Source: Phialocephala subalpina
Lineage: Eukaryota; Ascomycota; Leotiomycetes; Helotiales; Mollisiaceae
DNA: 64,000 bases
Assembly (NCBI GenBank): GCA_900073065.1
Contig: FJOG01000009.1
Span: forward strand, 437,647-501,646
Direction: 5' to 3'
In this document: one piece after another, positions 34,099-46,580 of the stretch
How positions within the stretch are numbered: position 1 is the stretch's first letter
How the letters are laid out: every line of letters begins with the position of its first letter
Made by a program: the position numbers and the translations under genes
The notes under the pieces: model-generated
Databases searched by the model: none
What the model saw: only the letters and a program-made list of their open reading frames with translations
What the model was told of the DNA's origin: nothing

Positions 34099-37000
34099 AT
34101 GGCGACTCAAGCCTCATCAAATCCGACCCCGCAACAGGTAGCACAACTGCTTCCCAAGCTTCACGATGCGGACCCTGACTACAGATTCATGTCTTTGAAC
34201 GATCTCTTCAATCTTCTCAGTATTGGCAAGCCAGACTTCCTACACAGCGACTATAATACAGCTGCCAGAGCAGTAGACGGCATCCTGAAGACGCTCGACG
34301 ACCAAAATGGCGAGGTTCAGAATTTGGCAATTAAGTGGTACGGCATTCTCGAGGGCTATTATCGATAGTATGCTAATGTTTCACAGTCTTGGACCGCTTG
34401 TGATGAAGATTCCAACCAGCATTCTGCCTCCCCTCCTCGAAAAGTTGTCCAACCTCAACACCGAGAATTCAGTCGATAATTCTATTCCTGCTATGGCACT
34501 CCGAACAGTCGTCACCACCCTCCCTCGTCCCGTTAATGGCGTAACACCATCGAAGGATACATTAGAATCGTATGGTGCTATCAGCAGAGTCCTCATTCCT
34601 CGACTTATAGGTCGTATTGTGTTAGCCAAGCCCATAAAGAACGTCAAGCTCCCTGCTCCACCTCCTGGCATGTTGGATTTGGCATCTGGCAAGGACGTTG
34701 ACCCTGAGGCTGTGGACGTGTTGATTGAGGTGGTCAGATGCTTTGGCCCTATGCTTCAGCAACTCGAGGTGGAGGCATTCCAATCATTGCTTGTTGGGAT
34801 CCTTGAAACCGACCGAGCTAGCTCTGTTGTCAAGAAGCGAGCAGTTGTTGCAGTGTCACTACTGGCAATGTACCTCACGGATGACGGTCTGGGCGCTTTC
34901 GTTTCTCAGCTGATCGAAAGCCTGAGAAACCCACACCTTACTCTCGTGCAAAGACGACTATACATCACCATCCTTGGGTCTATGGCTCGTTCGATTTCGT
35001 CAAGATTCGGTCCGTACTTGAAGACCCTTGCGCCATTTGTTCTTCGCGCCCTGAGCCAGGAAGAATTGACAGAACAATTGGAGAATTCGGCTGAGGATGG
35101 AGAACCGGATCCTGAGACTGACGACGTCCGTGAAGCTGCCCTTGTGGCATTGGACGGCTTCCTCTCATCTTGTGGCAATGAAATGAGACCTTACACCGAG
35201 GAGACTATTTCTGCCCTTCTACGATTTCTCAAGTACGACCCCAACTACAATGACGATGACGATGAGGAGATGGGTGGTACGCAACCTGAGGAGGACGATA
35301 TGGACGAATTCGGTGATGATGATGATTTTGAGGCTGAGGCCGGCTTTGACGATGACGACGACGACGCCAGCTGGAAGGTCCGACGATGCGCTGCCAAGGC
35401 TCTTTACACCCTCATATCTACCCGAGCAAGCGGAGATCTGCTAGATGACGGTACTCTCTACATGCAAGTCGCCCCGGTGTTAGTGCAGCGATTTAGTGAG
35501 CGGGAAGAGAATGTGCGGTTGGAGATTATCTCGACCATGGCATCACTCGTTCGTAAGACTGGAGAAGGAGTGGTCCTTTCATACTCCGAAGAAACATCTG
35601 ACTATATCAACAATCCCCCGCAAAGCCGGAAGCGAAGAAGACAAAGCAGCACTACTAACTTCGACGCAAAGAGTCTGCTCTCTATGTCAGCGGGCCTGAC
35701 TTCGCCCATGCCTGAGCCGATTCCTACTTCTGGTCCCAGAGCAGATTTAGCACGATTGAGCCCACTTCTCATTCGATCGACTACAAAGCTTCTCAAAGGA
35801 AATTCGATTCCCACGAAGCAGGCTTTGATCAAGTTGTTGGATGATATTGTTTCTGTGCAGCATGGCGGTCTAGCGGAATACTTTGCCCAAATCGTTGAAC
35901 CAATAATTGATGCTGTAAAGACCACATCCGGCTCAACAGGCTCGTCAACCACGATCTCAAGCGGAGGAGCTGCTTCGGCCACAGCTAGCACTCTTCGCAT
36001 TGCAGCACTTCATCTGTTCAGTGACATTGCTAAGACACATTCTTCCAGCGTGCTTCAGCCATATCTTGCCAAGATTGTACCTGGCATTGTATCGGGTGTG
36101 ACGGATAGGTACCACAAGATATCTAGCGAGGCCATTGGCACCGTCGAACAACTTGTCAAGGCCCTGACACCTCCTCGATCTAGATCCATGCATCAGAAGC
36201 ACCAGGCAGATCTTCAAATGCTCTATAAAGTCATCGTTGGACGTGTTTCTGCCAATGACGCGGATTTGGAAGTTCGTCAACGAGCCATTCAAGCTTTAGG
36301 AATCCTGCTAGCACGCACCGCAAATCCAGAAGGCGCAGCACTGGTTTCTACGGCTGATCGAGCTGCGGCATTGGACCTCTTAAATGAGAGACTAAAGAAT
36401 GAGACAACTCGCCTCGCCGCAGTGCATGCTGTTGATACCATTGCTGCCCTGACAACCATCCAAGGTCAATTGCAACCCCCCTGGATCAGAGAGGTCTCGC
36501 TCGAGCTTTCTGCTCAGCTTCGCAAGGCCAACCGATCATTGCGAGGTGCTAGTCTTGCGGCTTTGAAGAACTTGGTCGTTGCACCAACAAGCAGAAAGGC
36601 TCTCGATGCTGCTACCATTAAAGGCCTTGTCTCTGCTCTTCTTCCTCTTCTTACCACCTCGGATCTGCATCTGCTTGGTCCGGCTCTACTCGTCCTTTCG
36701 GCATTAGTGGAAGATAATGCCAAGATTGTTGTTTCTGATCAGTTGAACGCAGCTCTCTGTGACCTCCTCAAGGCACCTCTTAGCGGCGCTACCCTCGATG
36801 CAGTCCTCACTTTGGTCACGAAGATTGGCCAAGGAGGTGTGGGTCAGAAACTCATGTCTGGTCTGCTGGCCGATGTCCACGTCAATGGAGACCCAACTGT
36901 TGTCGGCAAGGTTATTGGCACTCTACTTGTATCCGGAGGTTCTTCGATCGGCGTTGATGTGAAGAGCTTCATGGCAGAGGCCGTCAATCCAGACTCAGAT

Positions 37001-38253
37001 GATGCCAGAAGATGTCTGGCCCTCGCTGTCCTCGGTGAAGCTGGTCTGCGAATGGGTGCTACCTCGACTATTGTGCCTTCCACGTTTATCGAGCAATTCA
37101 ACAGTCGGTCGGAGAAGGTCCCTCTTGCTGCTGCAGTTGCATTAGGACGAGCCGGTGCCGGCAACGTCGAAGTCTATCTTCCTCAAATATTGTCGACAAT
37201 GGGCAAAGGCGGCAATGCTCAGTATTTATTGTTGCACTCGATCAAGGAGATCCTCCAGCAAGCCAGCACATCCTCACTCGATATTACCAAGTTCACCAAG
37301 TCGATCTGGGACCGCCTGCTTGGTGCATCTCAAACCGAGGACAACAAGGCTGTTGGAGCAGAGTGTATTGGCAGACTTGCGATCATTGACCCCAACACAT
37401 ACATTCCCCAATTACAGGTAAGAATTATAGTTCGTTCTATCTTTGTACAATCACTAATACTATGTAGCTCTACCTCCAGAACCAGAACCCCGCCGTTCGA
37501 GCTATGGCAATCCAGGCTACTCGTTACACCTTACCCGAGAGTGACGCAACCTTCGATGCCGTACTCAAGACTACCCTCATTGATATGCTCTTGACCATGC
37601 TCAAGGATCCCGAGCTCGAGAACCGCCGTCTAGCTTTGACCACACTCAACTCAGCTTCTCACAACAAGCCCGACTTAATCATTCCAAACCTCGGCGTCCT
37701 CTTACCACTAGTCATGAACGAGTCCGTGATCAACCCCAAGCTCATCCGCGAGGTAACTATGGGCCCATTCAAGCACAAGATCGACGACGGTCTCGAGGTC
37801 CGAAAGAGCGCCTACGAAACCCTCTACTCCCTAATGGAAACCGCATTCTCCCGCATCAACATCCTCGACTTCTACAACCGCGTCATCGCCGGCCTCCAAG
37901 ACGAGCACGACATCCGCGCCCTCTGCAACCTCATGCTCACCAAACTCGTAATTCTGGACCCCGACGAGACCTCCCGCCGACTCGACACCATCGCCGAATG
38001 TTTCCGCAAGATTCTCTCTACGAAACTCAAGGAAAATGCCGTTAAGCAAGAAGTTGAAAAGCAGGAAGAGGCTAGTAAGAATGTGTTGCGTGTTACGTTG
38101 TTGTTGCATAGTGCGATTCCGGCCGCTAGTAGTGGGGTGGGTGCGAATGCGGGGCAGCATCAGACTTGGAGATCTTATTGGGAGTGGGTGGAGAAGGATT
38201 TTGATGCGCAAATTAGGAGTTTGCAGAAGGGTGAGGAGGCTGCTACTCATTGA
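34099..38253 (+). CDS. CAND1 (TIP120), cullin-associated exchange factor
   Basis: Exons 34099-34337, 34387-37417 and 37468-38253 give 1351 residues, close to fungal CAND1. It is a HEAT-repeat solenoid that binds un-neddylated cullin-Rbx1 and swaps substrate receptors on SCF ligases. Seen: N-terminal LLPKLHDADPDYRFMSLNDL; VQNLAIKCLGPLV across intron 1; an acidic loop of about 45 residues near 290-335 (runs of Asp/Glu, also present in animal CAND1) just before SWKVRRCAAKALYTL; and the C-terminal TIP120 domain including GPFKHKIDDGLEVRKSAYETLYSLMET and FYNRVIAGLQDEHDIRALCNLML. It is followed by a 970-bp gap before the convergent PP2C gene. Confidence 0.94.
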
Positions 38254-39223
38254 GTGACTTCCCTTACCTACCGAACACTTAATGCTCTGCATATTTGAGA
38301 TCTGAAGGAAGGAAAACTTGGAGAGAGAAAGATTACGAAGATGACGGCACATGAAGAACGGAAAGCAATGAGCGGCAGATGAGTGGATATGGATTTTTCT
38401 ATGGATGTGGTACAGCCTGACTTGATTGGGAGGCATATTCCTCTCGCATAGCTTGCGTGCGTTGCATGGTCTGCGATACAGCAGTGGCATTCTACTGCTT
38501 AGATAGAGAAAAATCCATCTGTCTTTATGAAACATAGCATATGGTCCCCGTCTCCTTTCCTGACCTGAAGTGAGAATTAGGTTTCGACGTCGATTGACTG
38601 ACTGTTTATGCTGGATTGTTGCCGAGATGCAATGAATGCGTGCTACTCGAATGATTCAAGTGCCAGCAAAGGCTGTCTCCCTCAAAAATTCTCCACCCAT
38701 GGAATCGTTCAGAACCTCTGAACCACAGAAATGACCAACATCATGGTGCTGGTACATCCCATCCCACTACCCACCTCATGAAAGACAATAAATAGATAAA
38801 TTCTGTCACAGAGTAGGCCAACTGTGCTAAAACCTGTGTCAACACAACTCACACAACTACACAAATTAAGGTCACCTCATCACACAACAATACACAAATA
38901 CAAAAGTAACATCTTTCTTTATTTCTCGATTTGCCATGTTTCTCCCTCCCTGTATCTGCTCAATCAGAAAAAAAGCCACGCTCAAGTAATGCATCCTTGC
39001 TTGCCTCTTCTTCCTGAGAAAGAGAACAGCTTCCAATTCTGACTCAATCGTAACAAAGACATAAAACATCACGACAACCGTAATCACTTCCCATGCATGA
39101 AAGCTCCAATCCCGTTTTTCGCTCTTTCCCTCCCTGCACTCATCCCCCCTCAACCCAAATCCCCAATTCTATAATCCCATAGAGAGAAACGAAATGAGAT
39201 GAGAGAGATGATCCTTATAGCAA
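38254..39223. other. Intergenic between convergent genes
   Basis: 3' flanks of CAND1 and the PP2C gene. CA-rich runs near 38840-38900; no gene or RNA recognised. Confidence 0.35.
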
Positions 39224-41199
39224 TCACTTCCCCAACCCCTCCGACAACTTCAACTTCGTCCTCGTATTCGGACTCACAGCCTCCACGCCCTCCATACTCA
39301 TCTTCGAATCATCACCTTCCACCAACCCCGGCTCCTCCTCAACTACCTTCTCCATCTCCATTCTCTGCTTTACGGTCTCATCCTCATCCGGCATCTTCGG
39401 GTCATGACCCTTCCCACTATTGCTACCACTCACACCCACACCCGGAAAGCCATCTTCTTGGACCTTTCTCCTCGCATCACCGACGATCTTGTCGACTTCG
39501 CTGGGCTTGCCGGGGATGGAATGAGGGTCGCCTTCCACGCCGATTGCGGAGGAGGGTTCCTTGGTTGTGGTTAGGAGAGCGGCTTTGTTGAAGCGGACGA
39601 TCATGCAGGAGAGGTTGTCTGTGCTGAAGCGAGCGAGGGCGTGGTCGACGAGTTGCTTGGCTGCAGCGATTGGGTCGGGTTGGTTACGGACTAGGTCGAC
39701 GGCTTCTTGGTCTGAGCAGACGTCCCAGAGCTATGAAGATTGATTAGCTAGAGTAAGATAGAAGGGGAGAGAAAACTTACACCATCGCAAGCAAGGATGA
39801 TGAATTCATCAAGATCTGCCTGAATGACTGTTTCGGTGGTATATGGGTGACCGGTAACAAGATCCTTCATATAGGAGTCTCCTAGAGCTCGCGTGACTGC
39901 CAGGACACCATTGACACGGTTATTCAGAATAAGACCTCCAGCACTAGCGACACGCTTTCCTTCGTTCTCATCACTGCCCTTATGGTCGTATGATAATCTC
40001 AATGCCTTGCCGTTCCTACATAAAACGATTCGGGCATCTCCCACATTGGCTGTATAGAGGACTCGTTGACGTGATGCGGTATTCCGGAGTCGAGCATGGG
40101 TTGCTTCACTATTAGTAGCAATAGATGTTGTACTTGATGCTGCATTTGCTTGAGGCGTGCTTTTGCTCATATCAACACCGCTATCTCCAGACTTCTCCTC
40201 ATTCTTGGCAGCTTCGTCCTGTGCCTTGACCGCAGCAGCAGTAGCCGGTGCAATGGCTGTAGAGCCGGTGGCAGATTGAGCGTTAGGTATCCTATCTTCC
40301 CATCGCAGCACCGCACAGACAGCTGTGCAACCGCTGTTCTTCAGAGGAAGCTTTTCTAATTGGGCATCGACAGTTGTGAAGGTCTGGTCGAGAAGTTCCG
40401 GAATTGGTGTATTCGGGTTCTTTCGTATGGTCTCTTCTAAGATGATATGAAGCTTCTTTCCGCACCAATCTGCCGCAAATGTACCAGCATGTCCATCGAA
40501 AATAGCAAAGTATCCGTTATCTGTCTCCATCATATCTGAACCAGATGCCGTAGGAGCAAGACTAGGTGTAGACTCTGTCATCGCCAGCTCTTCGTTTGAT
40601 TTCGACTTCGTACTTTCTGATCCTAGTGCCGGAGCCGGGGTATGTAAGAAGTTGTAGAGGAAAGCATGTGTATCTTCCATAGTACGGCGACATTTCTTAT
40701 TCTTGTCCTCCCAAACACCCACAGTAAACGTAGACCGAGGTCCAGGAAGCGACTCGCCGGCTGAATTGTTGTGTTGACCTTGAGGAACGCTCAATGCCGG
40801 ATCTTGCTTTCCAAGCTTTTGTAAAGGTGTCTGTGGATTTGTCTCCGTGGCGCGCATGAAGCCTGCTGAGTTTGGGTTCTGGCTGAAATGCAACGAGTTC
40901 TTTGCGCTGGCAAGCAAGGAGCTGGCCTTTGTGCCGACACCACTACTCCTACGCTTCTTCTCCCCATTGCCGCCCTGCTCTCCAGTTTGTCTGCCTTGTG
41001 GGCTGCCATTGCCGCTGCGTTTCTCTGCACTTCCGCTTTCCTCATTCGTATTCAAGGGCTTGCTGCTGTCGGTTGGATCTACTGCCTCTGTCGCGACAGG
41101 TTCCGGACCGCCATCCTTCGGAAGGGACCCAGAGCTGCCAAACATCCTGTTTAGCAGACCTCCCTGGGAGGAAAAACTCCTCCGTTTACTTCCTGCCAC
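39224..41199 (-). CDS. PTC1: Protein phosphatase 2C, Ptc1-like
   Basis: Exons 39781-41199 and 39224-39730 (50-bp intron inside the conserved [14 protein letters not shown] motif) give 641 residues. A Mg2+/Mn2+-dependent Ser/Thr phosphatase; in yeast Ptc1 damps the Hog1 stress MAP-kinase pathway. Seen: [20 protein letters not shown] (metal-binding Glu/Asp), [17 protein letters not shown], then [41 protein letters not shown] and [12 protein letters not shown]. It is more than twice the length of yeast Ptc1: about 160 N-terminal residues are Ser/Gly-rich, a 60-residue Ala/Ser linker interrupts the fold before the NVGD motif, and the C-terminus is polar. These extensions are ordinary in filamentous fungi and could be regulatory. 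Confidence 0.88.
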
Positions 41200-42491
41200 T
41201 TTGTTGATTGCGAGATGTATGTCTCGTGAGGAGACTCGGATGTGTTGTATGGGCGTACGGAAGCGGTACGGAGGTCTGCACCGGTGCGTGGTACTGAAAT
41301 CGGGAATTCTGCAAAAATGGTCTTAGATTCGCGAAGAACAGTTCTAAGCAGAATTGTATCCGCAGAGGTTAGGGAGGAGCAAAGGATTGTGCAGAAGGAT
41401 ATCGTTGTTGGAGTTATGTCTTGGTTCAAGACCCTGCCTTCGTTTTAGCTATGACGACGTTGGTATGTGGGGTACAACAACGGCCTTTGTTTGTAGCACG
41501 CGCCCTGGTTTAGCAATAAAAGAAATAGCTACACTTACGATTGGCCGTGCAGATGCGGTGTATATGTTTCGGGTATCTGGGGAAGTTGTACTCAAGCCCC
41601 AGATCTCTTAAAGCCGCTGGAAGGCTCGCTGCAGGTGCCGGAATGCCGTTCTTTCGCACCGCGGCACTTAATGGATCTCTCGGTGGTTTATGGTAGCTCT
41701 GAACGCTGGAACACGCGGGTAGACAGGTCTGGCTGTGCCCGAATATTGGGATTGAAGGGATTGATAGTCGCAAGATTGTTGCTGCCCGCGATGACGAGAA
41801 GTTGAAGTGGAAATGCTTGTGGATTGCAGGGGTTGATGCTGGTCGATGGTCCTTGCCCTTTGTCTCTCTGTCGCTGACAGAGGGGTCGAGATGAACCTCG
41901 AATTATGCTCTGGCGTTTGGTGGCAGTTTGGTCTGGTGCAAATACACGTTGGATCCGGGTTTCCGCTGCTGGAGGGTTAGGTAGAAAGAAGGAGTGTCAG
42001 CACAGCAAGAAGCAGAGAAGGATCTGGTCTTCTCGACGATCCCAGTGGTTCAAGGCTGTGCACTCCACGCGCTGCTGCTCTGTTTAGCGGGCTTCTTTCT
42101 TACCTCGTTACCCCACAGCTTTTTCAGGGGGTATGATCGGCCTTGAATGCGCCGTCGGCTCCAAAATGTTTATGCATTAGAGGGGCGACTTTCAGTCAGC
42201 AAAGTTCTGTTCAACCTTGGACAATGAGTATTTGATCTGTCATGTCCCTATGTATCACCATCTTCTATTACAATGTCACGGTAGGTGAATGCAAGGCCAT
42301 TGGGCAATCCGAGATCTCGTTCTTCTGTTCCAGCTGCAAGGCGTTCATTCCCAAGGGCAGAATCACCATAGCGGAATACGACCGCCGTTGCTCCGGATGA
42401 AATGAATTATGTGCCAGTGCGGTGGATTGAAAATGCTTCCCAAACTCCGGTTCTCGGTATCGAAAGAAACGCCCGCTATACATAGACCAAC
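41200..42491. other. PP2C upstream region and VPS2 3' flank
   Basis: 1.29 kb without a supportable gene. It should contain the promoter of the PTC1-like gene. Several short frames have no features. Confidence 0.35.
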
Positions 42492-43371
42492 TCATCTCCT
42501 CAGACTGTCCAATCTGGCCTGGAGATCATTGTCTCCTGGGTCACCACCGCCACCTCCGCCGATAGCTTGTGCAACTCTGCCTTCTGCAACAGTTTGACTC
42601 TGGAGGCCTGAAGGAGTCTCGCCCATCTGGAGCTATTGTTAGCAAGATTTCGACCAACATGACCAACAGATCCACTTACAGAATTCTTCAAATCGACACC
42701 AATCTCCTCGAGAACTTGTTCTACCACTTCCTCGCCCTCGGCCTCGTCCTCCAGACCGGTAACATCATCGATGGCATCGTCCATCATCTCCTGTCTCTGA
42801 TCCATGATGTCATTCTCCCTCTCAAACTCCATAGCGATCCGCTGCAAAGCTGGCAGATTCATGCTGCGATTCATGCTGCCCAGAACACCGGTCGCTCCCT
42901 TCATAGCCTGCATCATCTGTTCGTTCGTGCGGACGGTCTACTCGAAAGATTCTGGTCAGCCTCACGCCTCTTCAATAACCACTCTCTCTCCACCACAATT
43001 ATAAGGAAAGCGTACCTGTATCCGCAGCGAGATAGCCTGCAGCTGTGTCCTCATAGAGTAGAACTTCTCAATATATCTCCTAGTCCGAACCAGATCTTTG
43101 GCCTGGATCTTGCATGCTCCCCATGCTGCCCAGAACACCGGTCGCTCCCTTCATAGCCTGCATCATCTGTTCGTTCGTGCGGACGGTCTACTCGAAAGAT
43201 TCTGGTCAGCCTCACGCCTCTTCAATAACCACTCTCTCTCCACCACAATTATAAGGAAAGCGTACCTGTATCCGCAGCGAGATAGCCTGCAGCTGTGTCC
43301 TCATAGAGTAGAACTTCTCAATATATCTCCTAGTCCGAACCAGATCTTTGGCCTGGATCTTGCATGCTCCC
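42492..43371 (-). pseudogene. VPS2: ESCRT-III subunit Vps2/CHMP2, 5' end missing and internally duplicated
   Basis: Vps2 polymerises with Vps24/Snf7 to sort cargo into multivesicular bodies and is disassembled by Vps4. Readable exons: 42492-42632, 42680-42937, and the exon starting at 43016 (again at 43266 in the repeat). They carry CKIQAKDLVRTRRYIEKFYSM, NEQMMQAMKGATGVLGSM, FERENDIMDQRQEMMDD and the C-terminal MIM1-like LQARLDSLRR-stop. Two faults: a perfect 250-bp tandem duplication (42872-43371) repeats one exon-intron-exon join, and the first roughly 70 residues (the basic membrane-binding helix) are absent from the 420 bp up to FZO1. The gene may be intact in the organism and damaged only in this assembly, since a cell without Vps2 would be sick. 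Confidence 0.8.
42872..43371. repeat. Perfect tandem duplication, two 250-bp units
   Basis: Units 42872-43121 and 43122-43371 match without a visible difference. The unit covers part of two VPS2 exons and the intron between them, so the duplicate would disrupt the coding order. The unit length is exactly the same as that of the unrelated duplication at 10510-11009. Confidence 0.95.
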
Positions 43372-43791
43372 GGAGTGGGAAACGATATGAAGATGCCTTT
43401 ATCGCTGGCGGGCCGGCGCTCGTCATGCGAGTATCGCGGGCCGTTAGTGCCAAGCAAATAACGATAGGTTGCTCCGTTAGGCTTCAAGGCCAACACTTTC
43501 CCCTGACGATTTTCTCAAAGTCTCTGAATTTACTGAATCATCAAAGAAAAAAGTGAGAATTAGACTTCATACATTCAAAAGTGACTCTGTCGACTATGTC
43601 CCTTTTTCTTGAACCAAAGTCCTCAAAGTTGCCGGGACATTTTGCCGGAGAAACTTTCTTGCACGTGAACCAAACAACGCTAAGATTACACAGCGGAATT
43701 TCTTCGCCTCCTTGTGCATGAAAGCATCATAACAGACCATTCCTAGAAAATTTCGACATCAACACCTCCGAATGTTTCACACACCATCACG
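43372..43791. other. Segment upstream of FZO1 where the VPS2 5' end should be
   Basis: 420 bp without a recognisable gene. The minus frame entering from the VPS2 exon reads an unrelated peptide (YRYLLGTNGPRYSHDERR) with no resemblance to an ESCRT-III N-terminus. From about 43560 onward it should hold the FZO1 promoter and leader. Confidence 0.5.
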
Positions 43792-46580
43792 ATGAGCCAG
43801 GAATACGCGAATGGAAAGGGCAAGGCGAATGGAGGAGAAGAAGGAGCAGAGTCAAGCAATCCACGAAGACAGTCATCTCGACCACAATATGTGACCGTTG
43901 GGTCCGGATCCACCTCAGAAAGCGCTGCCAGGTTACGAGCTCTCCTGGACAATGATTCGGGGTATGGAGGAAGTGTAGCCGGCGAGAGCTTCAATGGCGC
44001 TCCTGCATGGAATCCTGCTCTGACCGAGGATAGGCCTACACCTTCACATTCGCCAATGCCGAATGGGATGATGACCGATATGGCGGAGAGTGATAGGAGG
44101 GTGCAGGCCAATGCTATTCATCAATTGTGGTACAATCAACACAGAGCTACGTTGTCGAGGTCGATTGCGAGAGTGATGGAGAGTCTGAAGGGTCTACAAG
44201 AATTCAATGCGAGTTGGCCTGCGACTTATCCTTCAGTTCAACGCGCAGAAGTTGCACAACCACAGGGGCAGGATCCGAGGCCAGGACTGGTACACACTCA
44301 ATCTACTGCTGCGGGTGCTGCTTCTTTCCCTGAGAACCGACCAGGAGCTCTTAGACGGTCACAGACCTTTGGAGCAGAGCCAGAGTCAAGCAAGGCAGCG
44401 GAGCAAAGGACGATCCCTGAGCCACGACTGGTCACCCCACAAATTGCTCAGGAATTCTCGATATTGAAATTGGATCTGAAGTTGGGAGCACTACACCAGA
44501 CCGAGCTCGTACATTCGTTGGAGAAGAACTCAATAGCTTCATTACTGGATGGCAAAATCAGCTCGAGCATCAAGCATCTCCTTTCTCTGCGGGAGCGGAT
44601 AGAGGATAGCACAAGTAAGGTCCTGGTCACTGGAGATTTGAATGCGGGAAAGTCGACTTTCTGCAACGCCTTGCTACGAAGGAAGATTCTGCCAGAGGAT
44701 CAACAACCATGTACGAGTATTTTCTGCGAGGTTTTGGATGCGAAGGAAAATGGTGGTATTGAGGAAGTGCACGCCGTTCATAAGGATGTGCAGTACGACC
44801 GACACAACGAGAGCACTTACGACGTCTTTACGTTGAACGACCTCGAGAAGCTTGTAACTTCCAACGAGACCTACACGCAATGCAAAGTATACGTCAAGGA
44901 TGTACGGGCTATCGACCAGTCACTCCTCAACAACGGAGTAGTTGATATCTCGATTATCGATGCCCCCGGTCTCAATTCAGACACTACGAAGACCACTGCG
45001 GTTTTTGCTCGACAGGAAGAAATCGACGTTGTTGTTTTCGTGGTGTCTGCTGCTAACCACTTCACCATGACTGCAAAGGAATTCATTTGGGCGGCAGCAG
45101 CAGAGAAGGCATATATTTTTATGGTGGTGAACGGTTACGACAACATTCGAGACAAGGAACGCTGTCAGAAGATGATCTTGGAGCAAGTTCAAGGACTCAG
45201 TCCCAGAACCTTCAAGGAGTCTTCAGATTTAGTGCACTTTGTCTCAAGTAATGCCATTCCTACAGGTCCTGCGCCACCTGGGGGCCCAGGAGGAAATGGC
45301 AGCGGAAGTTCGAGTGGAGGCGGAGATGACGATCCAAGTGATAAAGGGAAGGGGAAGGACAAGGAGAAGATTCGAGACTTTGAAGCTCTTGAGCAGTCAC
45401 TCCGGCGGTTTGTCTTGGAGAAGCGTGCTCGATCGAAACTCGCGCCCGCAAAAACCTATCTTCTCAATGTGTTGAACGATGTCCAGACATTGGCTACTGT
45501 CAACCAGGAAGTGGCACAGTCGGAACTGGACCGTGTCACAAAAGAGCTCAACGACTTAGAGCCTCTTCTTGAAGCTTCTCAGAAAGCCAGGGCAGAGGTT
45601 AGCGATGATATCGACAGGACCATCGAGGCAACATGCAAGGACATCTACGACCACACACGCTCAACCCTTAACGATTCGATAGCCCAAGCTGCCGATGAAG
45701 ATCTTGGTGTTCCATACCCAGGTCTTCTGAATGTCTTCCAATATGCTGATGATATCAAGGAAGCAATTCTTTCACAGATCTCAGCTTCCGTGACAGATTG
45801 CGAGGAGCATGCCAGATCAAAGACTATCGATGGAGTCAGCGCCATCAAGCAACTTGGACTCCTGCATCTCGGCGATGAGTACACTGACCTGGCCTTCCGC
45901 AGTGATGTCATGTTCAGACGAAAGCGTGATGTCCTAGCTCGCCAAGTCGAAGTCGAGACTGAGATCTGGGATTTCTTCGATTGGTCCACCATCGTTCAAC
46001 GACAAGAAAAGATGGCAGGAACAGGTATGGCTTTGACAGTTGCCACAGCTGTAGGTGGCCGCATGGTAGGAGGTTGGGGCTGGGTTGACGGGGCGCTGGG
46101 GGCTGCTAAAGTGGTTGGCAACAACAATATGCGAAAGCTAATTGTTCCCGGCGTCGTCCTTGCTGGTAAGTTCTTTCCATTCCAATTCTCGCCTATCAGA
46201 AATTCTAACACATCTCAGTTATCGGAGCAGGATACTACATTCTCTCCCAAATCCCCACATCGCTCCCTCACCGTCTCTCCACCAAGATCTCCGCCCAACT
46301 CCAATCCATCGACTACGTCCACGCCAACTCAGACCGCATCTCCTCTTCCGTCCGCAAAGTCCTCCGCTTCCCAGCCGATAACCTGCGCGTTGGTCTTCAA
46401 CGTTCTGTCGAACAGCTCGGCACCAAGAAGGAAGAGACGAAGAAGATCCGAATGGAGAGCGATGTCGCGAGAAAGTACTTCGGTAACCTGGTCAACGAGA
46501 CTGGACGAATCAAGAACACAGTCGAGGGGGTGGACCTCGAAGGTCCAGCTCCAGGCGTTGCGGGTAGTTATGATTTCTAA
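43792..46580 (+). CDS. FZO1: Mitofusin Fzo1, outer-membrane fusion GTPase
   Basis: Exons 43792-46165 and 46219-46580 (53-bp intron) give 911 residues, similar to yeast Fzo1 (855). A dynamin-like GTPase of the mitochondrial outer membrane that tethers and fuses mitochondria. The N-terminal ~200 residues are polar. The G1 motif TGDLNAGKST is at about 280-289, followed by CTSIFCEV (switch region), DAPGLNSD (G3) and VVNGYDN (G4-like). A Gly/Ser-rich insert lies near residue 500 (GGPGGNGSGSSSGGG). Coiled-coil-like heptads follow around residues 560-610. Paired hydrophobic segments (ALTVATAVGGRMVGG region and VPGVVLAVIGAGYYIL, split by the intron) anchor it, and the tail is heptad-rich. Confidence 0.94.

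Noticed and set aside
42984..43004. 19-bp identity CTCTCTCCACCACAATTAT shared with about 61704-61722
   Set aside because: Both copies begin in CT-rich low-complexity DNA and the identity does not extend; chance or composition is the simpler explanation.
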